From positions 558,001 to 622,000 of the forward strand of contig JAEPOK010000001.1 in the NCBI GenBank assembly GCA_017642935.1: DNA of 64,000 nucleotides, written 5' to 3'. Shown in pieces: positions 10,055-18,480 of the stretch; within the stretch, counting starts at the first letter, position 1, and each line of letters opens with the position of its first letter. Under the pieces are notes generated by a model. The model was not told the DNA's origin, did not search any database, and was given only the letters and a program-made list of their open reading frames with translations. The translations under genes were made by a program, and so were the position numbers. This DNA comes from Hyphomicrobiales bacterium (GTDB lineage Bacteria > Pseudomonadota > Alphaproteobacteria > Rhizobiales > MH13).

Positions 10055-10834
10055 TCAAAAAGCCCGGCCAAGAAGTCCGCCATCCATCAAAAGATTTTGG
10101 CCTGTGATGTAGCCTGCATGGCCCGAGCACAGGAAGGCGCAGGCAGCGCCAAATTCATCGGCGGTGCCGAAACGTTTGGCCGGAATCGAGGCAATGGAAC
10201 CGGCCTTGGCGTCTTCCACGCTTTTGCCGGTGCGCTTGGCCAGCGCTTCCAGATTGCCGCGCAGCCGGTCAGTGTCCATTTTGCCGGGCAGGATGTTGTT
10301 GATCGTGACATTGTGCTCGGCAGCGTTCTTGGCGACACCAGCAACGAAGGCGGTCAACCCGGCGCGCGCGCCAGAGGATACATCGAGGCCCGGGATCGGC
10401 GCCAATACCGACGAAGATGTGATGTTGACGATCCGCCCGAACCCGCGCTCCTTCATGCCGGGCAGGGCACGCTGAATGAGCATGATCGGCGTGATCATGT
10501 TCTGCTCAACGCCAGCCATGATCGCATCGGCGTCTAAAGCTTCGAATGGCTTCAGCGGTGGACCGCCATTGTTGTTGACCAGAATGTCGGGGTTCGGACA
10601 GGCGGCAAACAGCGCGTCCTGACCCTCTTTGGTGCCGATGTCCTTGGCGACCACGATCACTTCCGGCGCGCCCAAAGCCCCAAGGGCTTCGGCCTCGCTC
10701 TCAAGCTTTGCCGTGTCGCGGCCGTTGATGACGAGGTTGCATCCGGCTTCGGCCAGCGCCTTGGCGCAACCAAGGCCCAAGCCGCGGCTAGACGCGCCCA
10801 CGATGGCCCATTTTCCAGCGATCTGAAGGTCCAT
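10055..10834 (-). CDS. Atypical short-chain dehydrogenase/reductase lacking YxxxK
   Basis: A 259-residue Rossmann-fold SDR with the cofactor loop GASSRGLG (13-20), NNNGG (87-91) in place of NNAGG, and the C-terminal ITGQNLLMDGG. Aligning from the catalytic Ser140, the expected Tyr153 and Lys157 are Ser153 and Arg157 (SSGAR), so the classical proton relay is absent. A sub-branch of SDRs usually labelled 3-oxoacyl-ACP reductase carries this SNGAR/SSGAR variant, and its reaction is uncertain. The gene is monocistronic, convergent with the XRE-cupin gene and divergent from the LpxH-type gene, with an inverted repeat in the intergenic region. Confidence 0.88.
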   Translation of the reverse strand: MDLQIAGKWAIVGASSRGLGLGCAKALAEAGCNLVINGRDTAKLESEAEALGALGAPEVIVVAKDIGTKEGQDALFAACPNPDILVNNNGGPPLKPFEALDADAIMAGVEQNMITPIMLIQRALPGMKERGFGRIVNITSSSVLAPIPGLDVSSGARAGLTAFVAGVAKNAAEHNVTINNILPGKMDTDRLRGNLEALAKRTGKSVEDAKAGSIASIPAKRFGTADEFGAACAFLCSGHAGYITGQNLLMDGGLLGRAF

Positions 10835-10914
10835 AAAACTCAGTCTTTCTGTTGATTTGGTCGGCGTTGATGGCGACTTTTACGCCCATTGGTCAAGGTC
10901 GGTGGTGGCTTACG

Positions 10915-10930
10915 TGTCACAAAAGTGACA
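10915..10930. promoter_or_regulatory. Inverted repeat TGTCAC-N4-GTGACA, candidate operator
   Basis: A perfect 6-base inverted repeat around AAAA, 81 bases upstream of the SDR start and 161 upstream of the LpxH-type start. Its 16-base symmetry suits a dimeric regulator. No regulator is assigned. Confidence 0.4.
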
Positions 10931-11090
10931 ACAGAATCCCCGTAAGTCTCCGCAGGTAGAGTGCCTACTGGCTTTGGACATGGGAACGTCCTATGTACCT
11001 GCCAGCGATGCCCTGAATGTATTGGGGCGCCGCGCTTTGACCGCCTTCGTGAATGTGTTTGTGACGCGGAGCGCAAGAAGGGATTGCAGG

Positions 11091-12053
11091 ATGGGCAATC
11101 GACCCGGAACGTCGGATTTCAGAGCTGGCACGCAGTCTTCTTCGAAGGACGCGTTCTCCAAGGACGCGGCTGGCGTGCCCGAGCCAAAAACGTTCCGCAC
11201 GCTGTTTCTTTCCGATGTTCATCTTGGTTCACGTGGCTGCCAGGCGCATCTGCTGCTTGATTTCATGCGTTTTCACGACGCGGAGACCATCTATCTGGTC
11301 GGCGACATCGTCGATGGATGGCGGTTGAAAAAGCGTTGGCATTGGCCGCAGGCCCATAATGACGTGGTGCAGAAGCTGTTGCGCAAAGGGCGTAAGGGCT
11401 CGCGCATCGTCTATTTGCCGGGCAATCACGATGAGTTCCTGCGCGATTATCTCGGCATGCAGATGGGTGGCATTGAGATTGTTGATTCTGCCGTCCACGA
11501 GGCGGCCGATGGTCGACGCTTTTTGGTCGTTCATGGCGACCAATACGATGTGGTTGTGCGTCACGCCAAATGGCTCGCCTTCCTCGGCGACTGGGCTTAC
11601 AATTTTGCGCTCTGGACGAACATCTATGTGAACCTTGTGCGCCGGCGCATGGGCTTTGACTATTGGTCGCTCTCGGCCTGGGCTAAGAACAAGGTGAAAA
11701 ACGCCGTGTCCTTCATCGGTCGGTATGAGGAAACCTTGAGCCATGAGGCCAGCAAGGCTGATGTTGATGGCGTGATTTGCGGACATATCCACCATGCAAC
11801 CATGCAGGACGTTGGCGATGTGCATTACGTCAACACGGGCGACTGGGTGGAAAGTTGCACAGCGGTTGCTGAAAACGAAGACGGGTCATTTGAGCTGATC
11901 AAATGGACCCGTTTGAGCGCCTATGGCGAAGAGGAACTGCGCGCCGCTAAGGCGGTTGCTGAAAATGTCGCCGATGATCCTGCTCAGGTGCTCGCCTTCG
12001 ATCCGCAGGCCGCCGCTTCGCGTAAGTCTGACGACCAATCTGAAGCTGCCTAA
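11091..12053 (+). CDS. UDP-2,3-diacylglucosamine diphosphatase-type metallophosphoesterase
   Basis: A 320-residue calcineurin-like phosphoesterase. Metal ligands are visible in order: D42-x-H44 (SDVHLG), GD at 71-72 (VGDIVDGW), GNHD (111-114), VHGDQYD and CGHIHH. This matches the LpxH branch that hydrolyses UDP-2,3-diacylglucosamine to lipid X in lipid A synthesis, but Rhizobiales have LpxI as well, so the physiological substrate may differ. The ATG at 11091 is chosen because AAGGG lies eight bases upstream; the frame is open 39 codons further but that leader is not family-like. It is followed after 26 bases by a glycosyltransferase, suggesting a shared envelope-lipid role. Confidence 0.85.
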   Translation: MGNRPGTSDFRAGTQSSSKDAFSKDAAGVPEPKTFRTLFLSDVHLGSRGCQAHLLLDFMRFHDAETIYLVGDIVDGWRLKKRWHWPQAHNDVVQKLLRKGRKGSRIVYLPGNHDEFLRDYLGMQMGGIEIVDSAVHEAADGRRFLVVHGDQYDVVVRHAKWLAFLGDWAYNFALWTNIYVNLVRRRMGFDYWSLSAWAKNKVKNAVSFIGRYEETLSHEASKADVDGVICGHIHHATMQDVGDVHYVNTGDWVESCTAVAENEDGSFELIKWTRLSAYGEEELRAAKAVAENVADDPAQVLAFDPQAAASRKSDDQSEAA

Positions 12054-12079
12054 GCCGCAGGCGACCAATTTGCACACCG

Positions 12080-13135
12080 ATGTTTGAGTTCAACGCTTCC
12101 AATCCCGCACGGGCATTGATCGTGTCGGATGCTTGGCATCCGCAGATCAATGGTGTCGTGCGCACCATCGAATGGATGGTGAAAGAGGCGCCGAAATTCG
12201 GCGTTGATCTGCAGGTCTTGGGGCCGGCTCGATTTCGTACCATGGCAATGCCGAGTTACCCGGAAATTCGGCTGGCATTGGCGCATCCGCGCTCCATTCG
12301 CCGCGCGATCCGCGCTGAGGAACCGCGCGCCATCCATATCGCCACTGAAGGGCCGTTGGGCACTGTGGCGCGGCGTTTCTGCATCAAGCATGGGCTGGGG
12401 TTCACCACCAGCTATCACACACGGTTTCCCGAATATGTGGCGGCGCGCGCGCCGATCCCGCAAAGTTGGAGTTACGCGTTCATGCGTCGTTTTCACAACG
12501 CGGCGACGGGCGTGATGGTGGCAACACCGAGCCTGGAAGAGGAGCTGCGCGGGCGCGGGTTCAACAATTTGGTGCGGTGGTCGCGCGGGGTAGATCTGGA
12601 GCGGTTTTATCCGCGGCCTGCCGTGAAGCTGCCCTATCCCGGTCCCATCTTCGTCTATGTTGGCCGGGTCGCGGTGGAAAAGAACCTTGAGGCATTTCTT
12701 GACCTTGACCTTCCGGGCACCAAGCTGATCGTCGGCGGCGGGCCAGCGCTTGAAAGCTTGAAGGCGAAACACAACGACGCGGTGTTTGTTGGGCCACAAC
12801 TTGGCGAGGATCTGGCGCAGTACTATGCTGGCAGCGATGTGTTCGTCTTCCCAAGCCTCACCGACACGTTTGGGATCGTCTTGCTGGAGGCTTTGGCCTC
12901 AGGATTGCCGGTGGCCGCCTTTCCCGTCACAGGTCCGAAAGATGTCGTGACGGACGCCAAGGTTGGCGTGCTTTCCAACGATCTGCGGGATGCGGCGTTG
13001 GCAGCGCTGACACTGAAACGCGAGGACTGTGCGGCGTTCGCCCAAAACTACAGCTGGCATGAAAGCGCCAAGGCGTTTTTTCAGCATCTTTACCCATTGA
13101 AGGCCGATTGGAGCGTGCCGGATTATGACCATTGA
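12080..13135 (+). CDS. GT4-family glycosyltransferase
   Basis: A 351-residue GT-B glycosyltransferase. The N-terminal acceptor half has the opening HPQINGVVRT, ATEGPLG and TSYHTRFPEYV. The donor half has the EX7E-type segment SLTDTFGIVLLEALASG and the basic GRVAVEKN. This set resembles the alpha-mannosyl/glucosyl transferases acting on diacylglycerol or phosphatidylinositol-like acceptors. Position between an LpxH-type phosphoesterase and a dehydratase gene that overlaps it by 11 bases suggests one transcript. A role in glycolipid synthesis is inferred from context; sugar and acceptor are unknown. Confidence 0.85.
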   Translation: MFEFNASNPARALIVSDAWHPQINGVVRTIEWMVKEAPKFGVDLQVLGPARFRTMAMPSYPEIRLALAHPRSIRRAIRAEEPRAIHIATEGPLGTVARRFCIKHGLGFTTSYHTRFPEYVAARAPIPQSWSYAFMRRFHNAATGVMVATPSLEEELRGRGFNNLVRWSRGVDLERFYPRPAVKLPYPGPIFVYVGRVAVEKNLEAFLDLDLPGTKLIVGGGPALESLKAKHNDAVFVGPQLGEDLAQYYAGSDVFVFPSLTDTFGIVLLEALASGLPVAAFPVTGPKDVVTDAKVGVLSNDLRDAALAALTLKREDCAAFAQNYSWHESAKAFFQHLYPLKADWSVPDYDH

Positions 13136-14108
13136 AGCCCCATCTTTCGGCCTTGCCGACATTAAAGAGGCCAGAGGTCGGATTGCGGGCGAAACGGTTC
13201 TTACTCCTCTGATCTCCAATGGCGTTTTGGATGACCTTGTCGGCGGGCAGGTTTTTCTGAAATGCGAGACCCTTCAGCGAACTGGCTCGTTCAAATTTCG
13301 TGGGGCCTACAACGCACTGGCCGCCATGAGCGCGGATGAACGTCGCCATGGCGTTGTTGCCGTCTCGTCTGGCAATCACGCTCAAGGGATTGCGCAAGCC
13401 GCTCAACTGTTTGGCATCCCGGCGACCATCGTGATGCCGTCGAACGCGCCTGCTATCAAACGCGAGCGGGTGGAGAGGCTAGGCGCGACGGTCGTGCCCT
13501 ACGACCGTGTGCGATACGATCGCAACATCCTTGCACAGGAGATTGTGGAGCGAACGGGCGCAGCCTTTGTGCATCCCTATGATGATGTTCACGTTATGGC
13601 AGGGCAGGGCACGCTTGGTTTGGAAGCCGTTGATCAGCTGAATGCTCTCGGGCTGGAGGCCGATATCGGTCTGGTCTGTTGCGGTGGTGGGGGATTGTGC
13701 GCCGGCGTTTCAACCGTCTGGCGTGATGCCTATCCGTGGAGTACGCTCTATGCCGTGGAGCCGGAGGGGTTTGACGATACGGTGCGGTCTTTTGCCAGCG
13801 GCAAGCGTGAGATAAACGACCCCGAAGCCAGTTCCATCTGCGATGCGATCCTGACGCAATCGCCCGGCGAACTGACCTTTCCCATCAACATGGCCAATCA
13901 CGTTCAAGGATTGTCGGTCAGCGATGATGAGGTCTTGGCAGCGGTGGCGTTCGCGTTTCGCGAATTGAAGCTTGTGGTCGAGCCAGGCGGTGCCGTGTGC
14001 CTTGCGGCCTTGTTAGCTGGCAAGGTGGACGTCAGAGGTAGGGTTGTGCTTGCGGTTTTGTCCGGCGGGAACGCCGAGCCATCGATGCTGGCCAGCGCGC
14101 TGAACTGA
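13125..14108 (+). CDS. PLP-dependent threonine/serine dehydratase family protein
   Basis: A 327-residue fold-type II PLP enzyme. The Schiff-base lysine is K57 in GSFKFRG, followed by SSGNHAQG (PLP-binding asparagine) and the phosphate loop CGGGGLCAG. It lacks the C-terminal ACT-like regulatory domain of biosynthetic IlvA, so it resembles catabolic threonine/serine dehydratase or serine racemase. The likely reaction is threonine to 2-oxobutyrate or serine to pyruvate plus ammonia. It starts inside the last 11 bases of the glycosyltransferase gene and is convergent with the CheZ-type gene. Confidence 0.88.
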   Translation: MTIEAPSFGLADIKEARGRIAGETVLTPLISNGVLDDLVGGQVFLKCETLQRTGSFKFRGAYNALAAMSADERRHGVVAVSSGNHAQGIAQAAQLFGIPATIVMPSNAPAIKRERVERLGATVVPYDRVRYDRNILAQEIVERTGAAFVHPYDDVHVMAGQGTLGLEAVDQLNALGLEADIGLVCCGGGGLCAGVSTVWRDAYPWSTLYAVEPEGFDDTVRSFASGKREINDPEASSICDAILTQSPGELTFPINMANHVQGLSVSDDEVLAAVAFAFRELKLVVEPGGAVCLAALLAGKVDVRGRVVLAVLSGGNAEPSMLASALN

Positions 14109-14141
14109 TCCGGGATTTTCGCGTTTTCTAGGCGCGGAGCC

Positions 14142-15950
14142 TTAAGAGAAGAGGGCGATGCGCTCTTCGTCTGTGTAGGGCACATCCTCATCGCTGTTGT
14201 CGGCGTGAGGCGGGTTGTCGTCGTCCTTAATCGGATTGATGCCGGACGTGTCCTGATCGTCCAGAGCCGCTTCTGCTGCGTCGTCAGTCTCAAGAGCGGC
14301 CAGAGCCTTATCAAGCATCTCTTCTTCTGGCTCCGTTGCCACCATCGTGACCTCGGTGCTTTCTTCGATGGCGACCTCGTCTGCGGTGTCAAAGTCATCA
14401 ACACCAAATTCGTCCACATCGAATATGTCTTGCGCCGCGGAAGCAGTCGAATCGGACGTGTCGTCCTTTTTCGGCGCACTCTCCTGACCCTTGGCGACGG
14501 TTTCAACGAACATGTCGGCAGCGCCCTCATCGACAGCAAAGTCATCGGGCATATCCACCATCATCTTGCGATCGTCGCGCGGCGAGCGTTGGTGCAGTTC
14601 GATTTCGCCATCGAGGTCGTTCAAGGCGCGCTCGGACATATCCGGGCCGTCGAAATCGAGGGCATCGACATCAAAGATGTCGGGCGCCTGTGAGGGTTTG
14701 GCGAGCGCGTCACCAATTAGAGCATCTTCGGCTGGGCGGCGGAGGATTTCGGCATCGTGGATCTCCACGACCATATCGTCGGTGATGATATCGATCGGTT
14801 CGCCGTCATCGCTGGAGGCATCGGCTTCCGCTGCGATGGACTTGGCTTCCTCCTCAAGGCGAGCAAGATCGCGTTCGATGTCGGTCAACTCGATCGCATC
14901 ATTCGCTTGGTCGTCTTCGGCAGGAGATACGTCGTCTGAATCGTGCGGTGCGGCCGTCTCTTCCTCCTGTGAGGTTGCGTCCTCCAGTTCGTCGACCGCC
15001 TCAGCCGTTTCTGCGTCAGTTACTTCGCTGGGCGCCTCGGGCTCATCCGGCTCAATTGAGTCAAAGCCTTCGTCGGCGGCATCTGCCCCTCCGAACAGCG
15101 CATCGACATCGTCCTGCTCGATCGCTTCCCCGTCCAGCGCCGGTCCGTGCAGCAGGTGAGCATCGCTGCGGGTGTCGCCTTCTTGGTAGGCTTCGCCTGC
15201 ATCGGATTCATTCGCGGTTTCGCGCGTATCTGGCTTGGCTGTTCCCTTTTGGCCATCCTCGTCAGCCAGTCCGAGGATTTCCATCATCGCCGAAACACGT
15301 TTTTCAACGTAGCCGACCAGACGCACCACCTTGCTTGAACGTTGGCCAGTCAGATCTTGGAAGGAGCAGGCGGTGTAGACATCGATTATCTTGCTTTCGA
15401 TGATGTCGCATTGAGTCTCGTTGGCGCCTTCTTCGCGAAGTGTCCAAAGCACTTCCTGGATTTTCTCCGCAGCCTCGAGAATCTCGCCCGTTGCAGTCTC
15501 CGTCTGGGTAACGATGGCTTCAAGTTCGACGGTGGCCGAGTTGAAGTGATCCTTCTCCTCACCGTTCCCGCCCAATTCCTGGACTTCACGCTTCACCTGC
15601 GTGATGGCTTCGGCAAGATCGATCACATTGTGACTGATCAGAGCGACCGACGTGTCGCCATTGCTATCGGCGGACACGCTGATGCGGTCTTCCAGGCGCT
15701 CCAACGCGTTGAGCACGGTTTGCGTGTCGCTATTGCGGTTGCGGCGTGCATATTCTTTCAGGAACCAGCGGCCACGCTCGGTTTCCATTACCGCAGCGGC
15801 GATGGCTTCATAGTCCGCATCGCTTATGGGCGGGCCGGATTGCGCGGCAGGTGCAAGATCGGTCGTGTCGGAGGCGTGGTCACTGGAAGCGGGACGCGCG
15901 TCGCCGTCCTCACCGTCTTGACTCATGGTCGCCAGAGGCGTTTCGCTCAT
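14142..15950 (-). CDS. cheZ: CheZ-type chemotaxis phosphatase with long acidic tail
   Basis: About 602 residues. The first ~225 resemble alphaproteobacterial CheZ: the conserved ADYEAIAAAVMETERGRWFL segment (45-64), a long four-helix region, and the active motif FQDLTGQR (197-204), in which D199 and Q203 correspond to the D143/Q147 pair of E. coli CheZ. CheZ dephosphorylates CheY-P at the flagellar motor or pole. The remaining ~375 residues are strongly acidic and low-complexity, with repeats of the IFDVDxF/DALFGG type, much longer than usual. The ATG at 15950 has a GGGA-like site; an in-frame ATG at 16019 would add 23 residues. No other che gene is in the window. Confidence 0.82.
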   Translation of the reverse strand: MSETPLATMSQDGEDGDARPASSDHASDTTDLAPAAQSGPPISDADYEAIAAAVMETERGRWFLKEYARRNRNSDTQTVLNALERLEDRISVSADSNGDTSVALISHNVIDLAEAITQVKREVQELGGNGEEKDHFNSATVELEAIVTQTETATGEILEAAEKIQEVLWTLREEGANETQCDIIESKIIDVYTACSFQDLTGQRSSKVVRLVGYVEKRVSAMMEILGLADEDGQKGTAKPDTRETANESDAGEAYQEGDTRSDAHLLHGPALDGEAIEQDDVDALFGGADAADEGFDSIEPDEPEAPSEVTDAETAEAVDELEDATSQEEETAAPHDSDDVSPAEDDQANDAIELTDIERDLARLEEEAKSIAAEADASSDDGEPIDIITDDMVVEIHDAEILRRPAEDALIGDALAKPSQAPDIFDVDALDFDGPDMSERALNDLDGEIELHQRSPRDDRKMMVDMPDDFAVDEGAADMFVETVAKGQESAPKKDDTSDSTASAAQDIFDVDEFGVDDFDTADEVAIEESTEVTMVATEPEEEMLDKALAALETDDAAEAALDDQDTSGINPIKDDDNPPHADNSDEDVPYTDEERIALFS

Positions 15951-16090
15951 GGTCTGTCCCGTGACCCAATAGACCCTGTGATGCTCCCGAGGCGGCAGCG
16001 TCACAGGCTCTAACCCCATTCAATCGCCGGCACGATCGCTCGTTTCGGCGGTTTGCTTTCCTTCTGCCTGCCCAAACCGATCACGGATAC

Positions 16091-16106
16091 TCGCTGAATT
16101 CAGCGA
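16091..16106. promoter_or_regulatory. 16-base perfect palindrome between cheZ-type and MFS genes
   Basis: TCGCTGAATTCAGCGA is fully self-complementary. It lies in the divergent intergenic region, 141 bases upstream of the cheZ-type start and just ahead of the MFS start, so it is well placed as an operator for one or both genes. Confidence 0.45.
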
Positions 16107-16143
16107 ATCAATGCCGTGCCCTTCACGTGTAAGGTTTCACTTC

Positions 16144-17400
16144 GTGCAGCCACTTGTCTCCATTGCAACCCAAGCTGGTCACCAAAGAGTTACCGTGGCC
16201 GCGTTGTTCGCAGCTTATTTCGCGGGCTTTGGGGTCTTTTTGCCGTTTTTTCCCGTTTGGCTCGATTGGATTGGGCTTTCGGCGGCGTGGATCGCGGTTT
16301 TGGTCTCCGCACCGCTGGTCGTTCGGGTGATGACGACGTCGATGGTTACCGATGCTGCAGAGCGATTCGACGATCCCCGCAAGCCGCTTTTGGCACTTGC
16401 GCTGGCGGCGATGGTTGCTTTTGCGATCGTCCCTGCAGCTTCGCTGTTTGCGGGTGGGCCAGACCTAATTGCAACGCCCTGGGTGCTGCTCGTTGTGATC
16501 GGTCTCATGGCTGTCGGCTGGAACGCCTTGCTGCCGCTCAGCGATGCGCTTGGCATTCAACTTTCTCGCCAATCAGGCGCGGATTATGGCCGCGTTCGGG
16601 TCTGGGGATCGATTGCGTTCGTCGCGTCGAGCTTTGCCGCCGGCGCGGTTGTCGATCGCTATGGCGTTCAAACCGTGCCTTGGCTGGTGCTGGCAACGTT
16701 TGGCGCGCTGGTCCTGGTTTGCGCAGCCTTGCCGCGCAGCTTTGTGCAACCCAAAGTGGTGTCTGGGCCCGGCGAGGTGACGAGAAAGCCAAAACTGCGC
16801 TCAGGCTGGGTGTTTTTCCTTCGCCGCAAAGGCGCGATGAGCGTCTTTATCGGCGCGGGCCTGATGCAGGCGAGCCATGCCTTTCTTTACGGTTTTGGCA
16901 GTCTGTCCTGGGCGGCGCAGGGTTTCTCCGAGACCGCGATCGGCATGCTCTGGGCTTTTGGTGTGTTCTGCGAGATCGTTCTGTTTGCCGTCTCTGCGAC
17001 GATCATTGCCCGGCTCGGCGCGCGCGGACTTCTGATCCTGGGCGGCGTCGGCGCGACAATCCGATGGGCGATTTTTGCGTTTTCGCCGGATCTAGCATTC
17101 ACCGGCCTGCTTCAGATCTTGCACGGATTCTCGTTTGGCATGACCCATTTGGCGTTGATCACCTATGTTCAGCGACGGGCACGGCCACGCGAGCTTCGCG
17201 CGGCGCAAGGTGTCTACGGGGTTGTATCAGGCGGCTTGATGGCGGTCGCAACGCTGGCCGCCGGCCCGCTCTACGCGGCCTTTGGCGCGATGGCTTATCT
17301 CGGCATGGGCGCGATGACGGCGCTTGGCGTCGTGATCATTTTCGTCAATCGCGTGCGGATACCGGGCGGCGCGCGGGTCCAGCCGACCTGCGAAAGTTAG
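16144..17400 (+). CDS. MFS transporter (MFS_1-like, 12 membrane helices)
   Basis: About 418 residues with twelve hydrophobic helices and the loop VDRYGVQ after helix six. The N-terminal AYFAGFGVFLPFFPVWL and YGRVRVWGSIAF motifs place it with the MFS_1-like/HcaT (3-phenylpropionate permease) and nucleoside-symporter group. The substrate is unknown. GTG at 16144 is preferred because TAAGG lies nine bases upstream; an ATG at 16111 in the same frame would add 11 residues and sits right after the palindrome. A second frame is also open over the same stretch but encodes a Cys/Arg-rich nonsense composition. The gene is convergent with dgcA. Confidence 0.82.
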   Translation: MQPLVSIATQAGHQRVTVAALFAAYFAGFGVFLPFFPVWLDWIGLSAAWIAVLVSAPLVVRVMTTSMVTDAAERFDDPRKPLLALALAAMVAFAIVPAASLFAGGPDLIATPWVLLVVIGLMAVGWNALLPLSDALGIQLSRQSGADYGRVRVWGSIAFVASSFAAGAVVDRYGVQTVPWLVLATFGALVLVCAALPRSFVQPKVVSGPGEVTRKPKLRSGWVFFLRRKGAMSVFIGAGLMQASHAFLYGFGSLSWAAQGFSETAIGMLWAFGVFCEIVLFAVSATIIARLGARGLLILGGVGATIRWAIFAFSPDLAFTGLLQILHGFSFGMTHLALITYVQRRARPRELRAAQGVYGVVSGGLMAVATLAAGPLYAAFGAMAYLGMGAMTALGVVIIFVNRVRIPGGARVQPTCES

Positions 17401-17404
17401 AACC

Positions 17405-17432
17405 CAAGAGGCGAGCATTAGCTCACCTCTTG
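17405..17432 (+). terminator. Hairpin after the MFS gene, probable terminator
   Basis: CAAGAGG-C-GAGC pairs with GCTC-A-CCTCTTG around ATTA, five bases after the stop. The following sequence is only moderately T-rich, so termination strength is uncertain. Confidence 0.5.
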
Positions 17433-17499
17433 CGTTCTATGTCTTTGTTCTATGGCGTTTTCGGACGCAAAACCGGTTCCCACTTGTGATCAGAACACT

Positions 17500-18480
17500 C
17501 TACCCCCAGAGCTCCGGCGTTGGCGGGTAGAGGATGCTGCCATCAAACTGCAGCGACGGCTCGCGATCCTCCTCCAGAAGCAGTGGGGCATCCAAGTCGA
17601 CATAATCGGCATTGTGCACAAGCAATGTTCCCGGTGCCATGGCGAGCGAGGACCCCATCATGCAGCCGACAAATATCCCAAGACCTTCCGCTTTAGCGGC
17701 TTCTTTCAAAGCTAGCGCCTCAGTGAGCCCGCCTGTCTTGTCGAGCTTGATGTTGATGATGTCATAGCGACCGAGTAGGTCCTGAAGCCCGTCGCGGTCA
17801 TGGGCGCTTTCATCGGCACACACCGGAACGGCGTGCGGTCGGTCGGCCAGGATCGCATCTTCGCCTGCCGGCAGGGGCTGTTCGACCAGCGCAACGCCGA
17901 GTTCTGCGGCAACGTCTAGCCAGTCCCAGAGACTGTCCGGCGACCAGGCTTCGTTGGCATCGACGATCACTTTGGCGTTGCCGGCATGGCCACAGATGGC
18001 GCGCATACGTTCAAGATCACCGTCGCCGCCGAGTTTCGCTTTCAGGAGCGGGCGGTCCCGGTGATCATAAGCGGCGCGGGCCATCGCATCGGGCGTATCG
18101 AGGCTCAGCGTATAGGCCGTCTCAACGGGCTTTCCTTCCGGCACGCCTGCCAGCACATGCGCCGGTTTACCACTGCGCTTGGCTTCAAGGTCCCAGAGGG
18201 CGCAGTCTACAGCGTTGCGGGCCGCACCTGCCGGCAACAGACCCTGGAGGGCATCGCGATCAATCCCCGACTCGACGGCCTTTCGCACGGTTTCGATTTC
18301 GACGGTGACACTGTCGACCGTCTCATCATAGCGCGCATAGGGCGTGCATTCGCCTCTGCCGACATGGTCGCCGTCACGCAAGATCACGGTCACCACATGC
18401 GCGTGGGTGCGGGTTCCACGAGAGATCGAAAAGCCACCACGAATGCGAAAAGTATCGTCGTGAATATCGATTAAAATCAT
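17500..18480 (-). CDS. dgcA: N-acetyl-D-glutamate racemase DgcA (dipeptide-epimerase-like enolase superfamily)
   Basis: A 326-residue enolase-superfamily protein of the muconate-lactonizing subgroup. Visible residues are K147-x-K149 (LKAKLGG), metal ligands D174 (DANEAW), E200 (EQPL) and D223 (ADES), and the second lysine region NIKLDKTGG (245-248). Taken alone it would be called L-Ala-D/L-Glu epimerase. Its ATG overlaps the stop of a DUF1611 gene (18477-18480), which matches the described DgcN-DgcA pathway, where DgcA converts N-acetyl-D-glutamate to the L-form. The pathway call rests on this pairing. Confidence 0.82.
   Translation of the reverse strand: MILIDIHDDTFRIRGGFSISRGTRTHAHVVTVILRDGDHVGRGECTPYARYDETVDSVTVEIETVRKAVESGIDRDALQGLLPAGAARNAVDCALWDLEAKRSGKPAHVLAGVPEGKPVETAYTLSLDTPDAMARAAYDHRDRPLLKAKLGGDGDLERMRAICGHAGNAKVIVDANEAWSPDSLWDWLDVAAELGVALVEQPLPAGEDAILADRPHAVPVCADESAHDRDGLQDLLGRYDIINIKLDKTGGLTEALALKEAAKAEGLGIFVGCMMGSSLAMAPGTLLVHNADYVDLDAPLLLEEDREPSLQFDGSILYPPTPELWG

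Noticed and set aside
10032-10080. Possible terminator between the XRE-cupin gene and the SDR gene
   Set aside because: The GGCC/GGCC pairing falls inside the SDR coding end and is too weak to call.
16116-17489. A 457-codon open frame overlapping the MFS gene in another frame
   Set aside because: Its product is rich in Arg, Cys and Trp with no family motif; the MFS frame has twelve hydrophobic helices. It is a shadow of GC-rich codon use.
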